From the NCBI GenBank assembly GCA_022511425.1, contig JAFLRO010000001.1, positions 33,571 through 97,570 on the forward strand: DNA of 64,000 bases, in the 5' to 3' direction. Positions 9,155 through 16,257 of the stretch are shown here, piece by piece. Positions within the stretch are counted from its first letter, which is position 1. Every line of letters begins with the position of its first letter. This DNA comes from Acetatifactor sp. (lineage in GTDB: Bacteria; Bacillota; Clostridia; Lachnospirales; Lachnospiraceae). A program made the position numbers and the translations under genes. The notes below the pieces were generated by a model. It was not told the origin of the DNA and searched no databases. It worked only from the letters and a program-made list of their open reading frames with translations.

Positions 9155-9607
9155 ATGATAGAAGCAACAAGCTGTGGTGGTGTGGTAATATTTCGTGGAA
9201 AGATTCTGCTTTTGTACAAAAATATAAAAAACAAGTACGAAGGATGGGTCTTGCCGAAGGGCACGGTAGAACAGGACGAGGACTACAAAGACACCGCGCT
9301 GCGTGAGGTGCTGGAGGAATCCGGCGCGAAGGCTACTATTATCAAGTACATCGGAAAAAGCGAATACAGCTTTGTTGTTCCCGAGGACACCGTAAATAAG
9401 GAAGTTCACTGGTACCTGATGATGGCAGACAGTTATTACAGCAAACCACAAAGAGAAGAATTTTTTATGGATTCAGGGTATTACAAGTACCACGAGGCAT
9501 ATCACCTGTTGAAATTTAATAATGAAAAACAGATATTGGAAAAAGCCTACGAGGAATACCAGGAATTAAAGAAAAGCAATTTATGGGGAAGCCGGAAGTA
9601 CTACTAA
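9155..9607 (+). CDS. Nudix hydrolase
   Basis: A 150-residue cytosolic pyrophosphohydrolase. The Nudix box reads GTVEQDEDYKDTALREVLEE near residues 36-55, with the REVLEE metal-binding core intact. GGWVLPKG-like residues (EGWVLPKGTVE) resemble diadenosine polyphosphate hydrolases, but the substrate is not defined. CAGGAGG is well placed before ATG 9155. The stop codon lies inside the terminator hairpin shared with the convergent HD-GYP gene. Confidence 0.9.
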   Translation: MIEATSCGGVVIFRGKILLLYKNIKNKYEGWVLPKGTVEQDEDYKDTALREVLEESGAKATIIKYIGKSEYSFVVPEDTVNKEVHWYLMMADSYYSKPQREEFFMDSGYYKYHEAYHLLKFNNEKQILEKAYEEYQELKKSNLWGSRKYY

Positions 9608-9623
9608 AGTACTCCCGGCTTTT
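9590..9623. terminator. bidirectional terminator between Nudix and HD-GYP genes
   Basis: AGCCGGAAGTACT pairs with AGTACTCCCGGCT with one mismatch and a five-base loop, followed by TTTTC. It includes the Nudix stop codon and sits five bases from the end of the convergent minus-strand gene. Confidence 0.8.
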
Positions 9624-9627
9624 CATC

Positions 9628-10680
9628 TTACATCATCTTAACAATTTCAAGCTCCGGATGTTCTCTCAGATCAAGTGTTTCTTGTTTTGCGTTCTTAAGA
9701 ACGGGACGGGAGAGCTTTGTGGCATGAATATGGGATACTTCCCAAACTGAATCGTCATTCAGGCAGACGGAAGATCCAATTTGGGCATCAGCAATATGTA
9801 TCATCAACGGAATTAGTAATTCCTTGTCATATTGGGCTACATTCTTTTCAAAATTGCCCATGATCTGCAATGGGGTGAGAGCATTTCTATGAGGTCTGGG
9901 GGAAGCCATGGCGATATAAGTATCGATAATAGCAATGTAACGGGCAAAAATGCTAATTTCATCACCCTTTGCATGTTTGGGGTAGCCGCTGCCATCCATA
10001 CGCTCGTGATGCATAAGAACAGCATCCTGAATATGACTGGAAAGCCCGGTATTTCCCAGCATGGCCCAGCCGATAGAAGGATGCTTTTTCACTACATCGA
10101 ATTCCTCCTGGGATAATTTACCCGGCCTCCAAAGTACATCGTAGGGAAGTTTGAGCTTACCGATATCATAATAGAATCCAGATAGAATAAGCTCTTCCCG
10201 GTCTTCCTCCGACATAGCAGTCCATTCGGCGAACACACCGGCCAAAAGCGCAGAGTTCAGAGAATGATTAAAGGTCAGTTCATCCTCATTGGGCATAAGG
10301 TTATAAAGGTAGTCCAACAGAATGGCACCGTTTGAATAGGTTGATCGCAGGTCACTGTAAATCTCCATAAGCGCCTGTGCCGGAATCTGCTTTCCGGAAG
10401 TAGCAAAATCCATCATCAATTTTTTGTATTTGTAAAGATTCTGGGCATGCTTTTGTTCAAAAATTTTAAAATCATGAGAATATCTAAGCCTTTCGTAATG
10501 TGTGGTGGCAAAGTCCACGTCCTCCATTACAGTAACAATCATGATATTATAGCGCTTAAGTCTCTCAATGTTGGCCTGAGATAAAACAGTACCTTCGCTG
10601 AAAAGAATCTTTTCCTGCCATCGCACATCCTCCCCAAGTGTCATACCTGGTTTTAATTCCATTCTGGCAACAGCTTTCAT
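9628..10680 (-). CDS. HD-GYP domain protein with a variant metal site
   Basis: A 350-residue cytosolic protein. The HD-GYP family hydrolyses cyclic-di-GMP or related nucleotides. After an N-terminal domain of about 60 residues (ARMELKPGMTLGEDV) comes the HD-GYP core from about residue 130, with HHERMDGSGYP intact. The usual HDxGK dyad reads YDIGK, so the first histidine is a tyrosine. The later DxFDAM reads DTYIAM. These changes may alter or abolish catalysis and leave a sensor. GGGGAGG upstream supports the start. It is monocistronic and convergent with the Nudix gene. Confidence 0.85.
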   Translation of the reverse strand: MKAVARMELKPGMTLGEDVRWQEKILFSEGTVLSQANIERLKRYNIMIVTVMEDVDFATTHYERLRYSHDFKIFEQKHAQNLYKYKKLMMDFATSGKQIPAQALMEIYSDLRSTYSNGAILLDYLYNLMPNEDELTFNHSLNSALLAGVFAEWTAMSEEDREELILSGFYYDIGKLKLPYDVLWRPGKLSQEEFDVVKKHPSIGWAMLGNTGLSSHIQDAVLMHHERMDGSGYPKHAKGDEISIFARYIAIIDTYIAMASPRPHRNALTPLQIMGNFEKNVAQYDKELLIPLMIHIADAQIGSSVCLNDDSVWEVSHIHATKLSRPVLKNAKQETLDLREHPELEIVKMM

Positions 10681-10880
10681 TTGCTTGCAACCTCCCCTTC
10701 TGAAACATAATCATATTGCATGATTAGAAATTTTCCCCACATACATAAGTATAAAAGATTTTGTCGAATTGTCAACTATCATCCGCTCAACAGTTTTTTG
10801 GTTACAAATTGAAATTAATATGATATACTTATTCAGACAGGAAATAATCCATACCGTGATGCGGAGGCTTCAGAGTACCT

Positions 10881-11204
10881 ATGGCAATTTTGCTAGAGTA
10901 TCATCCAAAGCTGTATCTGGGCGATAGTATCAGCGAAAAAAAACTGGATAGGATTAAGAAAAAGTTGGAGAACAAGCCCCTGACCACGGGCGTTTTTCTG
11001 ATTACCATGTCACGGAATTCCTATGATCAGCTGGATATCTTTTCAGCCAGGCTGCTGGTGCAGAGATATTACGCAAAAAATCCGCCCTATGTGGTAGGAA
11101 TTGCAGGAAACTATGAGGAAGCGGTTGAAATGGTGGAACAGCTTGTTCAAGAATGTCTGAAAGCCCGGGGGGACTGTGCGCTGAAGGAGTACTTGCGATG
11201 TTAG
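10881..11204 (+). CDS. conserved small protein of unknown function
   Basis: A 107-residue soluble protein that I do not recognise. It has a basic helical stretch, SEKKLDRIKKKLENKP, and ends in a helical region rich in glutamate (NYEEAVEMVEQLVQECLKA). A TATACT at 10824-10829 could be its -10 box. Its last seven bases overlap the start of the DUF2953 gene, so it seems to be the first gene of the DUF2953-gerW operon and may share that sporulation-related context. Confidence 0.75.
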   Translation: MAILLEYHPKLYLGDSISEKKLDRIKKKLENKPLTTGVFLITMSRNSYDQLDIFSARLLVQRYYAKNPPYVVGIAGNYEEAVEMVEQLVQECLKARGDCALKEYLRC

Positions 11205-12163
11205 ACGTGATTTTACAGATATTGTCCGTCCTGGGCATCATATTGCTGGTTCTCCTTGCTGTGCTTATAACAGTGTTACTGCTGGTGCTTTTTTTCCCTG
11301 TTTTGTACCGTGTGCGGGGCAGGAAAGATACGGAACATATTGAGCTTGCTGCCAGAGCAGACTGGCTTTTTGGACTGCTGAGACTGCGGTATGCCTATCC
11401 TGAACCGGGAAAACTAACTGTAAAGGTATTGTGGATTACAATCTTTGACAGTTCAAGAAGAGAAGAAAGTGAAGAGAGAGAAGAAAAAGAAGGGAAAGAA
11501 GGGAAAGAAGAAAGAGAAGAAAATAAAGAAGAGGAATCAAAAGAGACTCCGACGGTAGTGACATCTTCGGAAATCGCTGATACGGAAGAAGAACCGGTGC
11601 CAAAAACCTTTGAACAAACAGAAGGAAAACAGAACGAAAAAGAAACGGATGACCAGGATTCGAAAGCCATTGATGAGTCAAAACAAAAAAAATTTATAAA
11701 GATTTCCGAAAAAATTGCAAAGTTAAAGTACACAATCTTGACCATATATGATAAAATAAAAAAGATGTGGCAAAATATATCCTATTACATGGAACTTTTG
11801 AATGATAAAGACACGAAACTGCTTCTTTCGCACGCAAAGATCAGGCTCTGTAAGATCATAAAAAGTATACGCCCAAGAAGATTAGAAGCTGATATAGTTT
11901 TTGGGACAGGAGCGCCGGATACCACAGGATATGCTTACGGTGTGTATGGTATGTTAATGCCGTTTCTTGGTTCGTATGTGGTAGTGACGCCGGATTTTCA
12001 GCAGGCGGTGCTGGAGGGAAACTTTCAGGCATCAGGTCATGTTACTCTTGCCGTGCTGTTATGGCAGGCGATAAGAATAGCCATGGATAAAAAACTTTGG
12101 CAGCTTTTGAATAAACTAAAACGACAAGGTACAACGCAGGATAAGAAAGCAGAAGATAGTTAA
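11198..12163 (+). CDS. DUF2953 membrane protein (YtfI-like)
   Basis: A 321-residue protein with an N-terminal transmembrane helix (ILSVLGIILLVLLAVLITVLL) and the DUF2953 core. The C-terminal part, YGVYGMLMPFLGSYVVVTPDF, matches how this family ends. Between residues about 85 and 120 is a low-complexity acidic/basic tract made of repeated GAA/AAA codons. In Bacillus the relative ytfI precedes ytfJ, and the same order occurs here with GerW. ATG 11198 with AAGGAG upstream is preferred over the ORF-track start at 11153. The function is unknown but linked to spore formation by context. Confidence 0.85.
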   Translation: MLDVILQILSVLGIILLVLLAVLITVLLLVLFFPVLYRVRGRKDTEHIELAARADWLFGLLRLRYAYPEPGKLTVKVLWITIFDSSRREESEEREEKEGKEGKEEREENKEEESKETPTVVTSSEIADTEEEPVPKTFEQTEGKQNEKETDDQDSKAIDESKQKKFIKISEKIAKLKYTILTIYDKIKKMWQNISYYMELLNDKDTKLLLSHAKIRLCKIIKSIRPRRLEADIVFGTGAPDTTGYAYGVYGMLMPFLGSYVVVTPDFQQAVLEGNFQASGHVTLAVLLWQAIRIAMDKKLWQLLNKLKRQGTTQDKKAEDS

Positions 12164-12217
12164 GGACATAGACATTAATAAATGTGAGTCGCTTGAATGC
12201 GGCAGATTGGAGGAGAT

Positions 12218-12637
12218 ATGGCAGACAGGGAAAACCAGTTTCAGGGCGTGGTAGAGGCACTTCTTCAGGGCATGGATACCGTGCTTTCTACAAAGACTGT
12301 AGTTGGTCAGGCAACACAGGTGGGAGATACCATAATTTTGCCTCTGGTTGATGTGAGCTTTGGTGTTGGAGCAGGTGCTGGTTCAAACGGAGAAAAGCAT
12401 TCCTCATCAGGCGCGGGAGGTTTGGGCGGCAAGATGACCCCCAGCGCCGTGATCGTCATAAAAGACGGTTACACAAAGCTTGTAAATATAAAGAATCAGG
12501 ATGCAGTAACCAAGGTTCTGGATATGATTCCGGATCTAGTGGATAAATTTACAAAACCAAAGAGCAAGGACGAGATGTCCGACGATGAAGTGGTTGACAT
12601 TGCATTTCCTGAGAATACGGAAAAATCAGGAAAATGA
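12218..12637 (+). CDS. GerW family sporulation protein (YtfJ-like)
   Basis: A 139-residue protein. GerW/YtfJ is a forespore protein needed for efficient germination in Bacillus. Recognisable stretches are VVGQATQVGDTIILPLVDVSFG, followed by a glycine-rich segment and GGKMTPSAVIVIKDG. The ATG at 12218 has GGAGGAG just upstream, so the seven residues added by the ORF track are dropped. It follows the DUF2953 gene by 54 bases, the same pair as ytfI-ytfJ. Confidence 0.9.
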   Translation: MADRENQFQGVVEALLQGMDTVLSTKTVVGQATQVGDTIILPLVDVSFGVGAGAGSNGEKHSSSGAGGLGGKMTPSAVIVIKDGYTKLVNIKNQDAVTKVLDMIPDLVDKFTKPKSKDEMSDDEVVDIAFPENTEKSGK

Positions 12638-12695
12638 TTCAAAAAAGAGTGATTGTTTGCATATATTGAGAGTAAGATAAGTCTTTCAGGGTGTT

Positions 12696-12836
12696 ATGAA
12701 AAAGATTATAGGACTCGCCTGCTTTTTTATAGCGATTGGCATGCTGATCATGCTGATTACCCACAATCGTCTGGTGGGCCTGATTATCATTGCTCTGTTA
12801 TTATTTTTGGGATATAATTGTTTTTGCAGCGACTAG
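12696..12836 (+). CDS. 46-residue membrane peptide (hypothetical)
   Basis: Too short for the ORF track. The reading frame from ATG 12696 to TAG 12836 encodes 46 residues starting MKKIIGLACFFIAIGMLIML, a second hydrophobic segment GLIIIALLLFLG, and a short tail. The two hydrophobic stretches around a polar THNR turn suggest a helical hairpin in the membrane. The ribosome binding site is only a modest CAGGGTG. It sits in the operon just after gerW and before the J-domain gene. Real gene status is inferred. Confidence 0.6.
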   Translation: MKKIIGLACFFIAIGMLIMLITHNRLVGLIIIALLLFLGYNCFCSD

Positions 12837-12897
12837 CGTGGAATTATTTCCGCGCATTTTGTGGCGTTTTAGACAGATGATCGGAAGGTTGATTCAA

Positions 12898-13428
12898 ATG
12901 ATTGATTGGGAAGAGATTAACAGAGCAGAAGAAATGGACGAACTCAAGGAAGCTAAGATCTGGCTTTTTCAGGAGAACATTCGGTTAGAGAATGCGCGCA
13001 AGGAGCTTGCGATCTCTCAGGAACGTTTTATGAATGAAAGCGGACAACTGCGCAAGGAACTGGAGGAGTTGCACCATCGCACAGTTCAGGAGCGGAAGCG
13101 CCTGAAGGAAGAGAATCTGTTTTTTGAGAAAAAACTGGCAATTCTTCAGGACGGTTTTCGTAAGTTGGATGAGGACAAGCGTGATTTCGAACGTCAGAGA
13201 AGGGCATTGGAGGAGCGGACAAGACATGCCGTTCAGGATGAGCCTAAGGGTCTGGTAATGGAGGAGTCTGTGCGCCTGCTATTCCGCGGAGCGAACAATC
13301 CATTAGCTCTCCGTAAGCGGTATAAAGACTTGGTGAAGATATTTCACCCGGACAACCTATTCGGAGACGAAGAATTGGCTCAAAGTATTAACAGGGAGTA
13401 TCTGCGGCGGAAGGGCAGAGAAGAGTAA
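12898..13428 (+). CDS. J-domain protein with N-terminal coiled coil
   Basis: A 176-residue protein. Residues 1 to about 110 form a charged coiled coil (RKELEELHHRTVQERKRLKEE), and the C-terminal 45 residues form a J-domain containing the HPD motif (LVKIFHPDN). J-domains stimulate Hsp70 ATPase, so this is probably a DnaK co-chaperone with a dedicated client. The start at 12898 has GGAAGG ten bases upstream; ATG 12877 is an alternative. The ORF-track start at 12790 would overlap the 46-residue peptide gene. A terminator follows. Confidence 0.75.
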   Translation: MIDWEEINRAEEMDELKEAKIWLFQENIRLENARKELAISQERFMNESGQLRKELEELHHRTVQERKRLKEENLFFEKKLAILQDGFRKLDEDKRDFERQRRALEERTRHAVQDEPKGLVMEESVRLLFRGANNPLALRKRYKDLVKIFHPDNLFGDEELAQSINREYLRRKGREE

Positions 13429-13508
13429 CACGATAGTATATCGGATACAAATTTCATGAAAAATGGAAACTTTGTTGAATCAAAGCGCCAAAAGAAGATA
13501 TAAAGCAT

Positions 13509-13541
13509 AAAAAAGAGTAGGATAAATGCCTACTCTTTTAA
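13509..13541. terminator. bidirectional terminator between J-domain gene and rpmB
   Basis: AAAAGAGTAGG at 13511-13521 pairs exactly with CCTACTCTTTT at 13529-13539, with a seven-base loop. A-runs on the left and T-runs on the right allow use from both strands by the two convergent genes. Confidence 0.85.
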
Positions 13542-13578
13542 TGATTAGTGTTCATGTGTTTTTTCATCAGCGACAAAC

Positions 13579-13764
13579 TTAAGCTCTTTCAACCCTGCCG
13601 GACTTTAAGCATCTGGTGCACACATGCATTCTTTTGGAACCGCCGTTTACTTTGCATTTAACGTTCTTTACGTTAGAGTTCCAAATCGCATTGCTTCTTC
13701 TATGAGAATGGCTTACATTATTACCAAAATGAACACCCTTTCCGCAAACATCACACTTAGCCAT
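13579..13764 (-). CDS. rpmB: 50S ribosomal protein bL28
   Basis: A 61-residue ribosomal protein, MAKCDVCGKGVHFGNNVSHSHRRS. It is the zinc-ribbon (C+) version, with CDVC at the start and CTRC near the end. A GGAGGTG-type ribosome binding site lies upstream on the minus strand. It is divergent from the asp23-fakA genes, the same arrangement as rpmB and yloU-yloV in Bacillus. Confidence 0.97.
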   Translation of the reverse strand: MAKCDVCGKGVHFGNNVSHSHRRSNAIWNSNVKNVKCKVNGGSKRMHVCTRCLKSGRVERA

Positions 13765-13931
13765 CTTGACACCTCCTCGACACCTTCATTTTCTTTAAAT
13801 AAACCGGCAATTCGCCCGCAACATTGATATACTAACAGAAATATGCAGAAAAAGCAAGCAAAAAAAAATCTTTTTTTATTTTTTGCTTTTAATGTTTCCT
13901 TTTTATGGGAAAGATGATAAGATAGATTACA

Positions 13932-13999
13932 GTTCAGGCACGGCTTTGCGAATGGCGCGTCCTGAACGTCATTCGCAAAGCAATCCAACTTTGCGAATG
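13932..13999 (+). promoter_or_regulatory. leader element with mutually exclusive hairpins before the asp23-like gene
   Basis: Three segments are involved: CTTTGCGAATG at 13944-13954, its exact complement CATTCGCAAAG at 13970-13980, and a second CTTTGCGAATG at 13989-13999. The middle segment can pair with either flank, each time by 11 bp. A further GTTCAGG/CCTGAAC pair (13932-13938 and 13961-13967) overlaps the first arrangement. The element ends 12 bases before the AGAAAGGAAAG ribosome binding site. Pairing is seen directly; a switching role is inferred. Confidence 0.55.
13945..13971 (+). repeat. dispersed intergenic repeat, copy 1
   Basis: A 27-base segment beginning TTTGCGAATGGCG recurs at 60329-60355 with 25 of 27 bases identical. 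Both copies are intergenic and both lie beside hairpin-forming DNA. Here the repeat is part of the leader of the asp23-like gene. Confidence 0.6.
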
Positions 14000-14028
14000 A
14001 AAAATCATTAGAAAGGAAAGATATTGCT

Positions 14029-14388
14029 ATGAAAGGTTCTTCTATGAATACCCATATGGGAAATATAGTTATTGACAATGATGTGATTGCCCAGTATGCA
14101 GGCAGCGTTGCCGTAGAATGCTTTGGTATCGTTGGAATGGCAGGTGTCAGCGTCAAAGACGGCCTCGTCAGACTTCTTAAACGTGACAGCATAACCAGAG
14201 GAATCAGTGTGGGCCTGGTCAATAATAAGCTTGTTCTGGATTTTCATGTCATTGTTTCTTACGGAGTCAGTATTCTGGCGGTGGCAGACAATCTTGTCAG
14301 CAGTGTGAAGTACAAGGTAGAGGAGTTTACCGGCATTGAAATTGAAAAAATTAACATCTATGTAGATGGTGTCAGAGTGATTGATTAA
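14029..14388 (+). CDS. Asp23/Gls24 family envelope stress response protein (YloU-like)
   Basis: A 119-residue protein with the Asp23 pattern NIVIDNDVIAQYAGSVAVE and a C-terminal GIEIEKINIYVDGVRV. The family includes alkaline-shock and cell-envelope homeostasis proteins that associate with the membrane. It precedes the fatty acid kinase gene by 12 bases, as yloU does yloV. The leader carries a hairpin-switch-like element and GAAAGGA before the ATG. Confidence 0.9.
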   Translation: MKGSSMNTHMGNIVIDNDVIAQYAGSVAVECFGIVGMAGVSVKDGLVRLLKRDSITRGISVGLVNNKLVLDFHVIVSYGVSILAVADNLVSSVKYKVEEFTGIEIEKINIYVDGVRVID

Positions 14389-14400
14389 GGAGGATATGTC

Positions 14401-16089
14401 GTGGGATTACAACAAATCGATGCTAAGATGCTTTCTAAGATGTTCTTGGCCGGTGCAAAAAATCTGGAAAATAAAAAAGAGTGGATCAACGAACTGAACG
14501 TTTTTCCCGTTCCCGATGGCGATACAGGTACCAACATGACCATGACGATTATGTCCGCTGCAAAAGAGGTGGTTGCTCTTGGGGAAAATCCAAGCATGGA
14601 AGCCGTATGTAAGGCTATTTCCAGCGGTTCTCTGAGAGGCGCAAGGGGCAATTCGGGCGTGATTTTATCCCAGATATTCCGGGGATTTACCAAACGTCTT
14701 AAGAGCGAACAGATACTCACTGTTCCCGTAATGGCGGAGTCTTTTGAGAAAGCAGTTGAAACAGCTTATAAAGCTGTCATGAAGCCCAAGGAAGGTACCA
14801 TTCTCACCGTAGCCAGGGGCATTGCAGAGAAGGGCCGCGAACTGGTGGACGACGGTGTTGAGGATATGGAGACATATCTTAATGCCGTGATAGAACATGC
14901 TAAGTATGTTCTGAGCCAAACACCCGAGATGCTTCCAGTATTAAAGCAGGCTGGCGTAGTGGATTCCGGTGGACAGGGATTAGTTGAGGTAATTACCGGA
15001 TTCTATGACGCTTATCTGGGCAAGGAACTTACATTGGATTTTGACGCTGCTGCAGGGCAGAGCGTCAGCAGGAAGTCCTCCAGGGAAGCCCAGGCAGAGG
15101 CGGAAATCAAGTTTGGCTATTGTACGGAATTTATTATTATGCTGAACAAGACTTTCAATGTCAAGAGTGAGATGGATTTCAAGGCATATTTGGAGTCCAT
15201 CGGAGATTCCATTGTATGCGTGGCTGATGACGATGTGGTCAAGGTGCACGTACATACCAATGATCCAGGATTGGCCATCCAGAAGGCATTGAAGTACGGC
15301 GCACTTTCCAATATAAAAATAGATAATATGCGCCTGGAGCATCAGGAGAAGCTCTTTAAAATGGCAGAAAAGGAAAACGCAGAAAAAGAAAAGAAAGAAC
15401 CTGAGCCGACTACCCCGGCGGAACCGCCTAAGGATTTTGGCTTTATAGCTGTTTCCGCAGGCAAGGGCATGAGCGAAATTTTTAAGAGTCTGGGCGTAGA
15501 TTATATCATTGAAGGCGGTCAGACCATGAATCCCAGCACTGCTGATATTCTGGATGCAGTGGATAAGGTGAATGCAAAGACTGTATTCATTCTGCCCAAC
15601 AACAAGAATATTATTCTTGCGGCAAACCAGGCGGCTGAGCTGACCACGGAGAAAGATTTGCTGGTGATTCCCACCAAGACCATTCCTCAAGGCATCACTG
15701 CTGTTATTAACTTTGTTCCAGAATTGTCTGCTGACGAAAATGAAGAAACTATGATTCAGGAGATCAGCACAGTAAGGAGCGGCGAAGTAACCTATGCAGT
15801 CCGTGATACAATGATCGATGACAAAGAGATCAAAAAAGATGATTATATGGGCATTGGCGACAAGGGACTTCTGGCAGTGGGACAGAGTCTGGAACAAGTT
15901 GCGGAGGAAACCATTGATGGGTTGATGCGTGATGATGCTGAACTGATCAGCATCTATTATGGAGAAGATATAAAGCAAGAGGATGCAGAAGCATTCAGCG
16001 AAAAGATTTCTGAGAAGTATGGCAGTTGTGATGTGGAACTGCAATATGGCGGCCAGCCCATCTACTACTATGTGATGTCGGTGGAATAG
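14401..16089 (+). CDS. fakA: fatty acid kinase catalytic subunit FakA (DAK2 domain)
   Basis: A 562-residue kinase. FakA phosphorylates fatty acids held by a FakB (DegV-family) partner, feeding phospholipid synthesis. The N-terminal DAK2 kinase domain has NVFPVPDGDTGTNMTMT, where the aspartates bind magnesium-ATP, and GARGNSGVILSQIFRG. The C-terminal half, after a charged linker near residue 325, is the FakA middle and C-terminal domain. It starts with GTG after AAGGAGGA. A DegV-type gene lies 2.3 kb downstream beyond recG, a plausible FakB partner. Confidence 0.92.
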   Translation: MGLQQIDAKMLSKMFLAGAKNLENKKEWINELNVFPVPDGDTGTNMTMTIMSAAKEVVALGENPSMEAVCKAISSGSLRGARGNSGVILSQIFRGFTKRLKSEQILTVPVMAESFEKAVETAYKAVMKPKEGTILTVARGIAEKGRELVDDGVEDMETYLNAVIEHAKYVLSQTPEMLPVLKQAGVVDSGGQGLVEVITGFYDAYLGKELTLDFDAAAGQSVSRKSSREAQAEAEIKFGYCTEFIIMLNKTFNVKSEMDFKAYLESIGDSIVCVADDDVVKVHVHTNDPGLAIQKALKYGALSNIKIDNMRLEHQEKLFKMAEKENAEKEKKEPEPTTPAEPPKDFGFIAVSAGKGMSEIFKSLGVDYIIEGGQTMNPSTADILDAVDKVNAKTVFILPNNKNIILAANQAAELTTEKDLLVIPTKTIPQGITAVINFVPELSADENEETMIQEISTVRSGEVTYAVRDTMIDDKEIKKDDYMGIGDKGLLAVGQSLEQVAEETIDGLMRDDAELISIYYGEDIKQEDAEAFSEKISEKYGSCDVELQYGGQPIYYYVMSVE

Positions 16090-16138
16090 GATAGAATGGT
16101 CTATTTTTTGAAATGATATGAAAACGGTGTGATAGTGT

Positions 16139-16214
16139 CGGCCGGGAAATCACAGGAGGCTCTTTTTCTAAATTCTTTGCTTACGAAAAAGAGCCTCCTG
16201 CACTTTCCCGGCCG
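16139..16214. repeat. 76-base imperfect palindrome in front of recG
   Basis: Two 30-base arms, 16139-16168 and 16185-16214, are reverse complements except for three central bases, with a 16-base loop. The arms carry CGGCCGGGAAA outside and CAGGAGGCTCTTTTTC inside. No T-run follows the structure on either strand, so it does not look like a normal terminator. A ribosome-binding-like CAGGAGG is buried in the left arm. Confidence 0.75.
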
Positions 16215-16257
16215 CTGTTTCCACATATTTTCATTTTTGAGTATGAGGTACTGGAAC

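Noticed and set aside
14980-16044. 354-residue minus-strand ORF opposite fakA
   Set aside because: Antisense shadow of a well-supported gene; rich in Cys, His and Ile in a way typical of reverse frames.
16139-16214. Palindrome before recG as an intrinsic terminator of fakA
   Set aside because: No T-run follows the stem on either strand.
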